Assembly (NCBI GenBank): GCA_003542355.1
Contig: DPKU01000047.1
Span: 1 to 7,751 of the forward strand
DNA length: 7,751 nucleotides
Direction of reading: 5' to 3'
DNA from: Clostridiales bacterium
GTDB taxonomy: Bacteria; Bacillota; Clostridia; Peptostreptococcales; Anaerovoracaceae
Notes under the pieces: model-generated
Database searches by the model: none
Told to the model about the DNA's origin: nothing
What the model saw: only the letters and a program-made list of their open reading frames with translations
In this document: positions 1 through 7,083 of the stretch, piece by piece
Position numbering within the stretch: the first letter of the stretch is position 1
Layout of the letters: each line of letters starts with the position of its first letter
Position numbers and translations under genes: made by a program

Positions 1-1029
1 TTTCATCATCAGGGATGCTGTCAGCTGCCGCCGGATCTGGACCGGGTGACGGAAACGCTCATCAGTCTGGGCAAGTCGCCCAATCTGGGCGCAGTACTCC
101 TTGTCAGCCTTGGTTGCGAGGGTACGGATACCGACAGACTGTACCGGGAGATCCAATCAACCGGAAAGCCGGTGGAGATCATTCGGATCCAGGAACTGGG
201 CGGCACCAGCAAGGCCATCTCTGCGGGAACGGATGCAGCTCAGAAGCTGGCTCTGGAGATCTCCGGTCAGCAGCGCGTACCCTGCGAGCTGTCCGAGGTG
301 GTCATGGCCATCAAGTGCGGCGGCTCCGACGCCACCAGCGGCATGGCATCCAACTGTGTCATCGGCTATGTGGCCGACAAGATGGTGGATCTGGGCGCAA
401 CGGTGGTATTCGGTGAAACGACCGAATTCATCGGCGCAGAGCATATTCTTGCAAAGCGGGCTGTCGATGAGAACGTGGCTGAAGATATTTTTCGCATTGT
501 CAGGGAAATGGAGCATCGGGCCGAATCTCTGGGCTGCGATATGCGAAAGGGGCAGCCCACACCGGGGAACATCGCCGGCGGTCTTTCCACCATCGAGGAA
601 AAATCCTTGGGCGCCATCATGAAATCCGGCACCCGGCCGATCCAGGGTGTTCTGGCGTATCCCGAATCGGCGGCCGGACGAAAGGGTCTTTGGATCAAGG
701 ACAGTCCCGGGAGAGAGCCCGAGATCCTTACCGGCATGGCCGCCACAGGGGCGCAGTGCATGCTGTTTTCCACCGGTCGAGGCGCGCCTCAGGGTTTTCC
801 GAGCATGCCGGTGATCAAGATCTGCGGAAACCCGCTCACTTACGAGCGCATGGCAAACGATATGGACGTAAACGCCGGTACCGTCATCCGGGGACAGATG
901 TCGGTCCGCGATGTGGGCAAAGCAGTCTTTGCGCTCATGCTGGAGGTTCTGAACGGCCGTCAGACAAAAAATGAAGCACTGGGATATTTCGGTTCCATCG
1001 ATATCCATACCCTGGGACCTGTAATATAA
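1..1029 (+). CDS. UxaA-family (altronate/galactarate dehydratase-like) hydrolase, large domain, 5' end missing
   Basis: The reading frame is open from base 1, so the GTG at 46 is an internal codon and not the start: the 15 codons before it encode a GCCQ stretch that fits the family. 342 residues are visible. The family includes altronate dehydratase (UxaA), galactarate dehydratase (GarD) and sulfolactate sulfo-lyase beta (SuyB), which remove water or sulfite from hydroxy acids. Diagnostic blocks are SLGCEG (about residue 37 of the visible part), KCGGSDATSG near 105-114, GETTEFIGAEHILAKRAV near 139-156, and a C-terminal GNPLTYERMANDMDVNAG segment. Full UxaA is about 495 residues with an N-terminal SAF domain; split versions carry SAF on a separate small gene with a large subunit of about 390. 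Which arrangement applies lies outside the window. The substrate cannot be told from the sequence. The next gene, methionine gamma-lyase, follows after 64 bases on the same strand and may be co-transcribed. Confidence 0.85.
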   Translation, partial: FHHQGCCQLPPDLDRVTETLISLGKSPNLGAVLLVSLGCEGTDTDRLYREIQSTGKPVEIIRIQELGGTSKAISAGTDAAQKLALEISGQQRVPCELSEVVMAIKCGGSDATSGMASNCVIGYVADKMVDLGATVVFGETTEFIGAEHILAKRAVDENVAEDIFRIVREMEHRAESLGCDMRKGQPTPGNIAGGLSTIEEKSLGAIMKSGTRPIQGVLAYPESAAGRKGLWIKDSPGREPEILTGMAATGAQCMLFSTGRGAPQGFPSMPVIKICGNPLTYERMANDMDVNAGTVIRGQMSVRDVGKAVFALMLEVLNGRQTKNEALGYFGSIDIHTLGPVI

Positions 1030-1030
1030 A

Positions 1031-1047
1031 GACAGGCGTTGCCTGTC
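1031..1047 (+). other. Intergenic RNA hairpin between the dehydratase and megL
   Basis: GACAGGC (1031-1037) and GCCTGTC (1041-1047) form a perfect 7-bp stem with a GTT loop, directly after the stop codon of the dehydratase gene. No run of T follows (the next bases are CGTCAATCG), so it is not a standard intrinsic terminator. It could be a weak terminator, an RNA-processing site or a 3'-end stabiliser that uncouples the two genes. What it does is inference. Confidence 0.45.
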
Positions 1048-1093
1048 CGTCAATCGTCATCCTTTATTGTGAACATATTTCAGGAGGAAAAAA

Positions 1094-2320
1094 ATGAGTA
1101 AAATCGATTTAAAAGGCGCAGGATTCGCTACGACTGCCATCCATGCGGGACACTCCAGAGATCCGGAATACGGCGCTCTTGCGACCCCCATCTTCCAGAC
1201 ATCCACCTATTGTTTCGACACAGTGGAAGAAGGCGGCGATGTCTTTGCCGGAAAAACATCCAAGTACACCTATGCACGTACCGGAAATCCCACAGTTCGG
1301 ACTTTCGAAAAGAAGATCGCCATACTGGAAGGCGCAGAAGACGCCATCGCTACCGGCTCTGGCATGGGCGCCATCAGCTCTGCGCTGATCGGTCTGCTCA
1401 AGACCGGAGATCACGTGGTCACCGCAGACACGCTCTACGGCTGTACCGACGTGGTGATGAGAGAGATCCTTCCTTCCTTCGGCATCGAGACCACCATGGT
1501 GGACACCTCTGATATCGCAAAGATCGAAGCGGCCATCAAGCCCAACACGAAGATCATCTATTTCGAAGCGGCAGCAAACCCGACCATGAGGATCACCGAC
1601 GTGGCGGCCATTGCTGAACTGAAGAAAAAGCATGCCGGCATCAAAATCGTCGTAGACAACACCTTTACACCGCCTCCCATCCTCTGTCCGATCCAGCTGG
1701 GTGCAGACATTGTGGTACACAGCGTTACCAAGTATCTGAACGGCCACGGAGATGTGATCGGCGGTGTCGTCGTTGGAACCACTGAAGACGTATCGTTGAT
1801 CAAGAGCAGAGCCGTCGGAAAAATGACTGGCGCACACCAGAGCCCGTTCAATGCATATCTGATCATCCGCGGAATGAAAACCCTTGATCTTCGGGTTCGC
1901 AAGCACTGTGCCAACGCTCAGGCGATGGCAGAATTCCTGGAAAAGCAGGCCTATGTATCCGCTGTGTATTATCCCGGACTGAAGTCCAACGGCAAGGACC
2001 ACGAAGTGGCAATGAAGCAGTTCAAAGACGGATTGTGCACCGGAATGGTTTCCTTCGAATTCAAAGAAGGCTACAACGGAAAGGGCGCATTTGAAAACGC
2101 CAAGAAGCTCGTCAACAGCCTGACGCTCCCCGGCATCGGCGTATCCCTGGGCGATCCGGACTCGCTGATCCAGCATCCGGCCAGCATGACCCATGCCAAC
2201 GTAACGCCAGAAGGCAGAAAAGAAGCAGGCATCACCGACGGCCTGATCCGGTTCTCCGTAGGACTGGAAGACGTGGAAGACCTGATCAAAGATTTCGAAA
2301 ACGCTGCAAAGGCGCTGTAA
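1094..2320 (+). CDS. megL: Methionine gamma-lyase (Cys/Met metabolism PLP enzyme)
   Basis: 408 residues, the normal length of the Cys/Met-metabolism PLP family. The enzyme would split L-methionine into methanethiol, ammonia and 2-oxobutyrate in the cytoplasm; homocysteine and cysteine are common side substrates. Visible residues are YxR at 60-62 (phosphate contact from the neighbouring subunit), SGMGAI at 89-94, Tyr115 in TLYGC, Asp188 in VVDNT (pyridine nitrogen), the PLP lysine Lys213 in SVTKYLNGHGD, and Arg386 in IRFSVGLED (substrate carboxylate). Cys117, two residues after the catalytic Tyr, matches the cysteine typical of methionine gamma-lyases (Cys116 in Pseudomonas putida) and argues against cystathionine beta-lyase or gamma-synthase. 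Cystathionine gamma-lyase or homocysteine desulfhydrase activity remains possible. The start is fixed by AGGAGG at 1082-1087, 6 bases before the ATG. The gene ends before a strong hairpin terminator. Confidence 0.85.
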   Translation: MSKIDLKGAGFATTAIHAGHSRDPEYGALATPIFQTSTYCFDTVEEGGDVFAGKTSKYTYARTGNPTVRTFEKKIAILEGAEDAIATGSGMGAISSALIGLLKTGDHVVTADTLYGCTDVVMREILPSFGIETTMVDTSDIAKIEAAIKPNTKIIYFEAAANPTMRITDVAAIAELKKKHAGIKIVVDNTFTPPPILCPIQLGADIVVHSVTKYLNGHGDVIGGVVVGTTEDVSLIKSRAVGKMTGAHQSPFNAYLIIRGMKTLDLRVRKHCANAQAMAEFLEKQAYVSAVYYPGLKSNGKDHEVAMKQFKDGLCTGMVSFEFKEGYNGKGAFENAKKLVNSLTLPGIGVSLGDPDSLIQHPASMTHANVTPEGRKEAGITDGLIRFSVGLEDVEDLIKDFENAAKAL

Positions 2321-2340
2321 GAAAATCATTCAGTGAGCTA

Positions 2341-2371
2341 AAAAGCGGATGGCACGTGTCCATCCGCTTTT
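2341..2371. terminator. Bidirectional hairpin terminator between convergent genes
   Basis: AAAAGCGGATGG (2341-2352) pairs perfectly with CCATCCGCTTTT (2360-2371), a 12-bp stem around a 7-base loop. The arms end in four A or four T, so each strand reads a GC-rich stem followed by a short U run. It sits 20 bases after the megL stop and about 40 bases after the end of the leftward regulator gene, and probably serves both. No separate terminator is seen for either gene. Confidence 0.85.
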
Positions 2372-2412
2372 CTCTGTAGAGGAACCTACTTCTGCGAAGC
2401 TTTTATCGGGTA

Positions 2413-4110
2413 CTAGCTGATATTATACTCCTTTATTTTTCGCATTATGGTTGACTGGCTGACGCCTAAAAGTGCCGCCGCCTTCCGTGTGTTGCGCGTT
2501 TTTTCCATAGCCCGTTGCACAAGCGTTCTCTCCACTTCCTCAACAACACTCGACAGCGGTGGAATGCCCGTTACCTGAACAGCTGTGCCTTCGGTATGAT
2601 CTGCACCCTGCGCCGACTTGCCACAGATATGCTCATAATGACGAGGATAGATCACATCGTCAACGCACATGATGATCAGCCTTTTTATGACGTTTTTCAG
2701 CTCCCTTATATTGCCGGGCCAGCTGTAATTGACAAGTTCATCGATCAGCTCGGCAGATATCATTTTATTTGTACCGTAGCTCTGGTTGAAAATATAGCAG
2801 AAATGAAGAAGCAGAGGGGGTATGTCCTCCTTGCGAAAACGCAGGGCAGGCAGCGTGATCGGTATAACGCTGAGCCTGTAAAACAGGTCGTTCCTGAAGG
2901 TGCCCTTGTTCACCATGGCCTGAAGGTCCTTGTTCGTGGATGCGATGATGCGGGCGTTTGTCTTTATCGGCACAAGGCCGCCGACCCTGTAAAACTCACC
3001 GTTCTGAATGACTCTGAGTATCTTGGCCTGGGATTCCAGGGGCATATCCCCGATCTCGTCCAGCAGAATGGTGCCCTCGCCCGCTACTTCAAAAAGCCCG
3101 GGCTTGCCCTTGGCCGAAGCGCCAGTAAAGGACCCGGCTTCATAGCCGAAAAGCTCCGCCTCGAGCAGGGAGGGGGATATCGCACTGCAGTTCACTGCCA
3201 CGTAGGGGTTGAACCGCCTGTTGCTTGAAGAGTGAATGATAGACGCAAAAATTTCCTTGCCGGTGCCCGATTCGCCCAACAGCAGAATCGGCACATCGTA
3301 GTGGGCAACCTTTACGGCATCCTGAAGCACCTGCCTTGTAGATGCGCTTTCCGCGATAATATCGATCTGGCTGCTTTCCACATAGCGAAGACCCTTTCGG
3401 ACACCTTTCGGAGACTTTTTATCCATAAAAGGAACAAGGGCACCCAGTGCCTCATCTTCCACTCGATTGATGCATATCAGGACACAATAAGATTCACCCA
3501 AGGCATCATAGATCGGCGTTCCGCATATGATGGCATAGCGGCCTCCCGCGAATGTTTGAAAAACCGTATACTCTTTATTCGTCTTAAGGATCACCGGTGT
3601 AACAAGCGGCATGTACATCCCCTGCTCGTGAAGGGAAAATATGGTCCTTCCTATCACCGCCTCCCGCTGAACCCCGGTAACCTCCTCGTATTTGGAATTG
3701 ATGAACATGGAAACACCGTCGGCTCTTGTGATATAGATGCCCGTGTCGTAATCCTCGAATATCCCCTCGTATTCCTCCTTGCTGTGCCTGGCGCGACTCA
3801 GAATATGCATCACTGAGGACAGGCTCACCTGATTTTGAAGGACCACGATATAACCCTCTTTCAGCTGGGATACAAGGCTGTCCTTCTCGGATTTGCCCAC
3901 AGCTTCGATCGGGATCAGCCTCATGCTATAGCTTGTCTTGTTCAATATGATAGTCGTGGACGTATCCGAAGAGCTTAAATGCAGGCATTGCAAATGGGCG
4001 AAGAATGCATTGGCGTCTATCGCTCCCAGGAAATTTTTCGATGCCTGGTCGCAAGGAATAAGCTGGTCGTCTGCGTTCATTAAAAATGCATATTGCAAGT
4101 GTTTTTTCAT
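2413..4110 (-). CDS. Sigma-54-dependent transcriptional activator with PAS sensor, AAA+ domain and C-terminal HTH
   Basis: 565 residues. An enhancer-binding protein that uses ATP to remodel closed complexes of sigma-54 RNA polymerase. There is no receiver domain. Residues 1-95 look like a degenerate PAS domain, and residues about 110-217 are a clear PAS domain (GIYITRADG, INSKYEEVTG, VIGRTIF), so it probably senses a small ligand or redox state directly. The AAA+ domain (about 248-490) has Walker A GESGTGKE (279-286), the sigma-54 contact loop as GSFTGA (326-331, usual form GAFTGA), Walker B TILLDEIGDM (347-356), arginine residues in FRNDLFYRL (405-413) and sensor II WPGNIREL (464-471). The C-terminal Fis/TyrR-type HTH spans about 541-562 (RKAAALLGVSQSTIMRKI). 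The start has GAAGG at 4117-4121, 6 bases before the ATG. It is divergent from an operon with a consensus sigma-54 promoter, which is its probable target. The effector is unknown. Confidence 0.93.
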   Translation of the reverse strand: MKKHLQYAFLMNADDQLIPCDQASKNFLGAIDANAFFAHLQCLHLSSSDTSTTIILNKTSYSMRLIPIEAVGKSEKDSLVSQLKEGYIVVLQNQVSLSSVMHILSRARHSKEEYEGIFEDYDTGIYITRADGVSMFINSKYEEVTGVQREAVIGRTIFSLHEQGMYMPLVTPVILKTNKEYTVFQTFAGGRYAIICGTPIYDALGESYCVLICINRVEDEALGALVPFMDKKSPKGVRKGLRYVESSQIDIIAESASTRQVLQDAVKVAHYDVPILLLGESGTGKEIFASIIHSSSNRRFNPYVAVNCSAISPSLLEAELFGYEAGSFTGASAKGKPGLFEVAGEGTILLDEIGDMPLESQAKILRVIQNGEFYRVGGLVPIKTNARIIASTNKDLQAMVNKGTFRNDLFYRLSVIPITLPALRFRKEDIPPLLLHFCYIFNQSYGTNKMISAELIDELVNYSWPGNIRELKNVIKRLIIMCVDDVIYPRHYEHICGKSAQGADHTEGTAVQVTGIPPLSSVVEEVERTLVQRAMEKTRNTRKAAALLGVSQSTIMRKIKEYNIS

Positions 4111-4171
4111 AGAATACCTTCGGGTTTTATCGTTCCCGTCCTAACCGGTCGTCACTGCAGTTCGTCTTTTG

Positions 4172-4248
4172 CTCTCTATGATAGCAAGGCTTGAACCAAA
4201 AAACAATCAAAACGTTCAAAAGTGGTTCAGTCGTAGAGAGAGTTGCTA
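4172..4248. promoter_or_regulatory. Cluster of inverted repeats, candidate upstream activator sites for the sigma-54 regulator
   Basis: Three inverted-repeat pairs are interleaved here: CTCTCTA (4172-4178) with TAGAGAG (4234-4240), TAGCAA (4182-4187) with TTGCTA (4243-4248), and TGAACCA (4192-4198) with TGGTTCA (4223-4229). TTGAAC (4191-4196) also pairs with GTTCAA (4214-4219). Enhancer-binding activators usually bind dyad sites 80-200 bases upstream of the -24 element; the cluster lies about 120-200 bases from it. The TGAACCA pair has centres 31 bases apart, about three helical turns. That this is the regulator's own site is inference. Confidence 0.5.
4178..4206 (-). promoter_or_regulatory. 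Sigma-70-type promoter of the sigma-54 regulator gene
   Basis: On the minus strand TTGTTT (4206-4201) and TATCAT (4183-4178) are separated by exactly 17 bases. A TG one base before the -10 (4186-4185) makes an extended -10 element. The start would fall near 4171 and give a leader of about 60 bases before the regulator ATG at 4110. The left arm of the TGAACCA repeat lies in the spacer, so a protein bound there could repress this promoter. It is the best-scoring match found by eye; no transcript data back it. Confidence 0.5.
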
Positions 4249-4368
4249 CAATTCCTTTTTGAGCCACAAAAGTATTTCGGTATTTCCCCAAAATGCTTTA
4301 TAATAAAAATGTTGGGTGTCAATTTCAAGAACAATTCAATATAACTTATTTTTCATTATAAAAGCAGA

Positions 4369-4384
4369 TGGCACACGCTTTGCA
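4369..4384 (+). promoter_or_regulatory. Sigma-54 (-24/-12) promoter of the abfD operon
   Basis: The 16 bases TGGCACACGCTTTGCA match the consensus TGGCACR-N4-TTGCW at every fixed position. The GG of the -24 element (4370-4371) and GC of the -12 element (4382-4383) have the required 12-base offset. Transcription should begin near 4395, giving a leader of about 39 bases that contains AGGAGGT at 4420-4426. A sigma-54 activator gene is divergent from it, which strongly supports a real promoter. Confidence 0.92.
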
Positions 4385-4433
4385 TTAATATATACTCAAG
4401 AGAATAGTTGCACCATATCAGGAGGTATAGAAT

Positions 4434-5915
4434 ATGGCAATCATGACGGGGAAAGAATACATCGAAAGCCTGCGCAAGCTGAACACGAGAGTCTATCTCT
4501 TCGGCGAGAAGATCGAAAATTGGGTGGATCATCCCATGATCCGGCCCTCTGTCAATTGCGTGGCAGCCACGTACGACGCTGCGGCAGAAGCCGGAGATCA
4601 GGGACTGGCTGTTGCCACATCCAGCCTTACAGGCGAGAAGATCAATCGCTTTACGCACATTCACCAGAGCACCGACGACCTGTGCAAAAAGGTGAAGATG
4701 CAGAGGATGCTGGGCCAGAGGACCGCTTCCTGCTTCCAGCGCTGCGTCGGCATGGACGCCTTTAATGCTGAGTTTTCCACCACATACGATATCGACGAAA
4801 AATACGGTACGGACTATCATGAGCGTTTCAAAAAATTCCTGAAAATGGTTCAGGAGCAGGATCTGACCGTGGACGGCGCCATGACCGATCCCAAAGGGGA
4901 CCGGAGCAAATCCCCCTCGGAACAATCCAATCCGGACTATTACCTGCACATTGTAGAACGTCGTCCCGACGGCATCGTGGTCCGGGGCGCAAAAGCGCAT
5001 CAGACCGGCTCAGTGAACTCTCACTGGCACCTGTTCATGCCCACCATTTCCATGAAGGAAGCGGACAAGGATTTCGCGATCTCCTTCGCCTGCCCTTCGG
5101 ACGTGGAAGGTATGTACATGATCTACGGAAGACAGGTCAGCGATACACGCAAAATGGAAGAGAACGCGGACATCGACCTGGGCAATAAGCAGTTCGGCGG
5201 ACAGGAAGCTCTGGTGGTCCTGGATAACGTCTTTATTCCCAACGAATATATCTTTATGTGCGGCGAATGGGATTTCGCCGGCGTTTTGGTCGAGCGGTTT
5301 GCAGGCTATCACCGGCAGAGCTACGGCGGCTGCAAAGTGGGTGTGGGCGACGTGATCATCGGCGCTGCCAGCCTGGCCGCCGAATACAACGGTGTGGAAA
5401 AGGCTTCCGCAGTCAAGGACAAACTGGTGGAGATGACACACCTGAACGAGACGCTGTACTGCTGCGGCATCGCCTGCTCGGCAGACGGGCATCCCACGAA
5501 GGCGGGCAACTATGAGATCAATATGCTGGAAGCTAACGTCTGCAAGCTGAACGTTACCCGGTTCCCTTACGAGATCGCCAGACTGGCCGAAGACGTGGCC
5601 GGCGGACTGATGGTAACGATGCCTTCGGAAAAGGACTTTAAATCGGACACCCCCGTGGGCCGCAGCGGCGAGACCATCGGAGAGATCTGCGAGAGCTTTT
5701 TCGGCGGAAAAGACGGCATCAAAACCGAGAACAGGATGCGCATTCTCCGCTTTCTGGAGAACATCTGCCTGGGTTCCGCAGCAGTAGGGTATCGGACAGA
5801 ATCCCTTCACGGCGCAGGATCTCCACAAGCGCAAAGGATCATGATCGGCCGTCAGGGCAGCTTCGAGGCCAAGAAAAAACTGGCCAAGAAGATCGCAGGG
5901 ATAACAGAGGAGTAG
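4434..5915 (+). CDS. abfD: 4-hydroxybutyryl-CoA dehydratase / vinylacetyl-CoA delta-isomerase
   Basis: 493 residues, close to the about 490 of the clostridial enzyme, with near-gapless similarity to the remembered Clostridium aminobutyricum AbfD over the whole length. The homotetrameric cytoplasmic enzyme uses FAD and a [4Fe-4S] cluster to dehydrate 4-hydroxybutyryl-CoA to crotonyl-CoA by a ketyl radical route and also isomerises vinylacetyl-CoA. The cluster ligands are all present with a constant +1 offset: Cys100, Cys104 (SCFQRC), His293 and Cys300 (GYHRQSYGGCK). Residues tied to catalysis are also kept: Thr191, Glu258, Tyr297, Lys301 and Glu456 (RTESLHGAGSPQ). That separates it from flavin hydroxylases of the same superfamily such as 4-hydroxyphenylacetate 3-hydroxylase, which lack the cluster. 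AGGAGGT lies 7 bases before the ATG. It is the first gene of an operon behind a sigma-54 promoter; the aminotransferase follows after 4 bases. Confidence 0.95.
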   Translation: MAIMTGKEYIESLRKLNTRVYLFGEKIENWVDHPMIRPSVNCVAATYDAAAEAGDQGLAVATSSLTGEKINRFTHIHQSTDDLCKKVKMQRMLGQRTASCFQRCVGMDAFNAEFSTTYDIDEKYGTDYHERFKKFLKMVQEQDLTVDGAMTDPKGDRSKSPSEQSNPDYYLHIVERRPDGIVVRGAKAHQTGSVNSHWHLFMPTISMKEADKDFAISFACPSDVEGMYMIYGRQVSDTRKMEENADIDLGNKQFGGQEALVVLDNVFIPNEYIFMCGEWDFAGVLVERFAGYHRQSYGGCKVGVGDVIIGAASLAAEYNGVEKASAVKDKLVEMTHLNETLYCCGIACSADGHPTKAGNYEINMLEANVCKLNVTRFPYEIARLAEDVAGGLMVTMPSEKDFKSDTPVGRSGETIGEICESFFGGKDGIKTENRMRILRFLENICLGSAAVGYRTESLHGAGSPQAQRIMIGRQGSFEAKKKLAKKIAGITEE

Positions 5916-5919
5916 AGAC

Positions 5920-7074
5920 ATGTCATTTTTATCAGAAAAAAGCAAGGGGACCCCAAGTTCCGTCATTCGCGAATTCGTGGGACTATCATATAAGTACGAC
6001 AAGGTGCTGAGCTTCGGTTTCGGCCAGCCCGACTTCGTGACGCCACGGCACATCCTGGATGCCGCCGTAGCATCCATACAAAGAGGCGAGACGTTTTATG
6101 CCCCCAACACGGGCATCCTGCCTCTTCGGGAAGCCATCAGCGAAAGCTATGCAAAAAGAGGATTGTCTTACAACCCGGACGAAATCCTGATAGGCAGCGG
6201 CGCCATCAGTGTTCTGATGCTGGCTGCTACAGCCATCCTGGACATCGGTGATGAAATGATCATCTCCGATCCCTGCTATGCATCCTACGACAGTCTGGCC
6301 ATCCAGCTGGGCGCTGTTCCGGTCCGGGTTCGAGTGACGGAAGAAAACGGCTTTATGTTCGACCCAAAGGACGTTCGGGCAGCCATCACCGATAAGACGA
6401 AGGTGCTGCTGCTCAATTCTCCTTCAAATCCCACCGGCGGCGTTGCGACCCGGGAAAACCTGGAAGCGCTGGCGAAGCTGTGCGTCGAGAAGGATATTTA
6501 CGTGATCACCGATGAGATGTATCGGGAGCTGCTTTGGACGGACGAACCGTATGTGAGCATCACGGAATTCCCCGGTATGCGGGAGCGGACCATGATCATT
6601 GACGGCTTTTCCAAAACCTATGCCATGACCGGCCTTCGTCTGGGGTATGCGGCAGGACCACGGGAAGTGATCGTAAAGATGACACAGCTGTTGGAAAACG
6701 TGCTGTCTTCGGTATTCACTGCCGTGCAGTGGGCCGGGGTCGCTGCACTCACCGGCAGTCAGGACTGCGTCAAAGAAATGATGGATCTGTATCGCCATCG
6801 GCGAAAACTGCTGCTTGACGGGATCAATGCCATCGAGGGCATCAGCTGCAAGGATCCCAAAGGCGCTTTTTACCTCTTTGCCAACATCCAGACCACGGGC
6901 CTGGATTCCCGCACCTTTGCCACAAAGCTTCTGGAACAGGAGAAAATGCTGGTGATCCCCGGGGTAGGCTTTGGGCCAGGCGGCGAAGGCTTTGTTCGCT
7001 TTTGCTACGCCACAAACGATGAAAGCATACACGACGGCGTCCAACGGCTTCGTCGGTTCATGAAAACTTTATAG
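5920..7074 (+). CDS. Class I/II PLP-dependent aminotransferase (aspartate/PatA-like)
   Basis: 384 residues, normal for fold-type I subgroup I-gamma aminotransferases. It moves the amino group of an amino acid to a 2-oxo acid, usually 2-oxoglutarate, in the cytoplasm. Seen in order: FGQPDF at 34-39 (substrate loop), YAPNTGILPLREA near 60-72, Asn170 in NSPSNPTGG, Asp198 and Tyr201 in TDEMYREL, the PLP lysine Lys232 in GFSKTYAMTGLRLGY with Arg240, and Arg360 in FVRFCYA for the substrate carboxylate. All catalytic residues are intact. The amino acid used cannot be read from the sequence: alanine, aspartate, aromatic or branched substrates are all possible. It starts 4 bases after the abfD stop and its ribosome site (AGAGGAG, 5907-5913) runs into that stop codon, so translation is probably coupled. 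Placement between abfD and nifJ suggests it makes a 2-oxo acid for the oxidoreductase or recycles glutamate. Confidence 0.9.
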   Translation: MSFLSEKSKGTPSSVIREFVGLSYKYDKVLSFGFGQPDFVTPRHILDAAVASIQRGETFYAPNTGILPLREAISESYAKRGLSYNPDEILIGSGAISVLMLAATAILDIGDEMIISDPCYASYDSLAIQLGAVPVRVRVTEENGFMFDPKDVRAAITDKTKVLLLNSPSNPTGGVATRENLEALAKLCVEKDIYVITDEMYRELLWTDEPYVSITEFPGMRERTMIIDGFSKTYAMTGLRLGYAAGPREVIVKMTQLLENVLSSVFTAVQWAGVAALTGSQDCVKEMMDLYRHRRKLLLDGINAIEGISCKDPKGAFYLFANIQTTGLDSRTFATKLLEQEKMLVIPGVGFGPGGEGFVRFCYATNDESIHDGVQRLRRFMKTL

Positions 7075-7083
7075 GAGAAGAAA

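Noticed and set aside
46..48. GTG as start codon of the first gene
   Set aside because: The frame is open to base 1 and the preceding codons encode a family-like GCCQ segment, so the gene begins before the window.
1039..1067. TTGCCT / CTTTAT as a promoter for megL
   Set aside because: The -10 matches the consensus poorly (three of six) and the -35 lies inside the hairpin stem; not enough to call.
1109..2329. A 406-codon open frame on the minus strand opposite megL, and similar long frames at 157-1053 and 5010-6077
   Set aside because: They mirror real genes whose families are clearly recognised on the plus strand. Their translations show no motifs and are rich in His, Cys and Arg, as expected of antisense shadow frames.
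2388..2399. Small hairpin CTTC-TGC-GAAG followed by TTTT downstream of megL
   Set aside because: Only a 4-bp stem, and the strong 12-bp terminator upstream already explains transcription ends.
4205..4217. IHF-like site (AATCAA-N4-TT) between the candidate activator sites and the sigma-54 promoter
   Set aside because: It differs from the Escherichia coli consensus at the last base, lies within the repeat cluster, and IHF itself is generally absent from Firmicutes.
4299..4304. TATAAT as -10 element of an extra sigma-70 promoter for abfD
   Set aside because: No acceptable -35 lies 16-18 bases upstream (TTTCGG or TTCGGT only) and the region is AT-rich, so a chance match is likely. It remains a weak alternative to the sigma-54 promoter.
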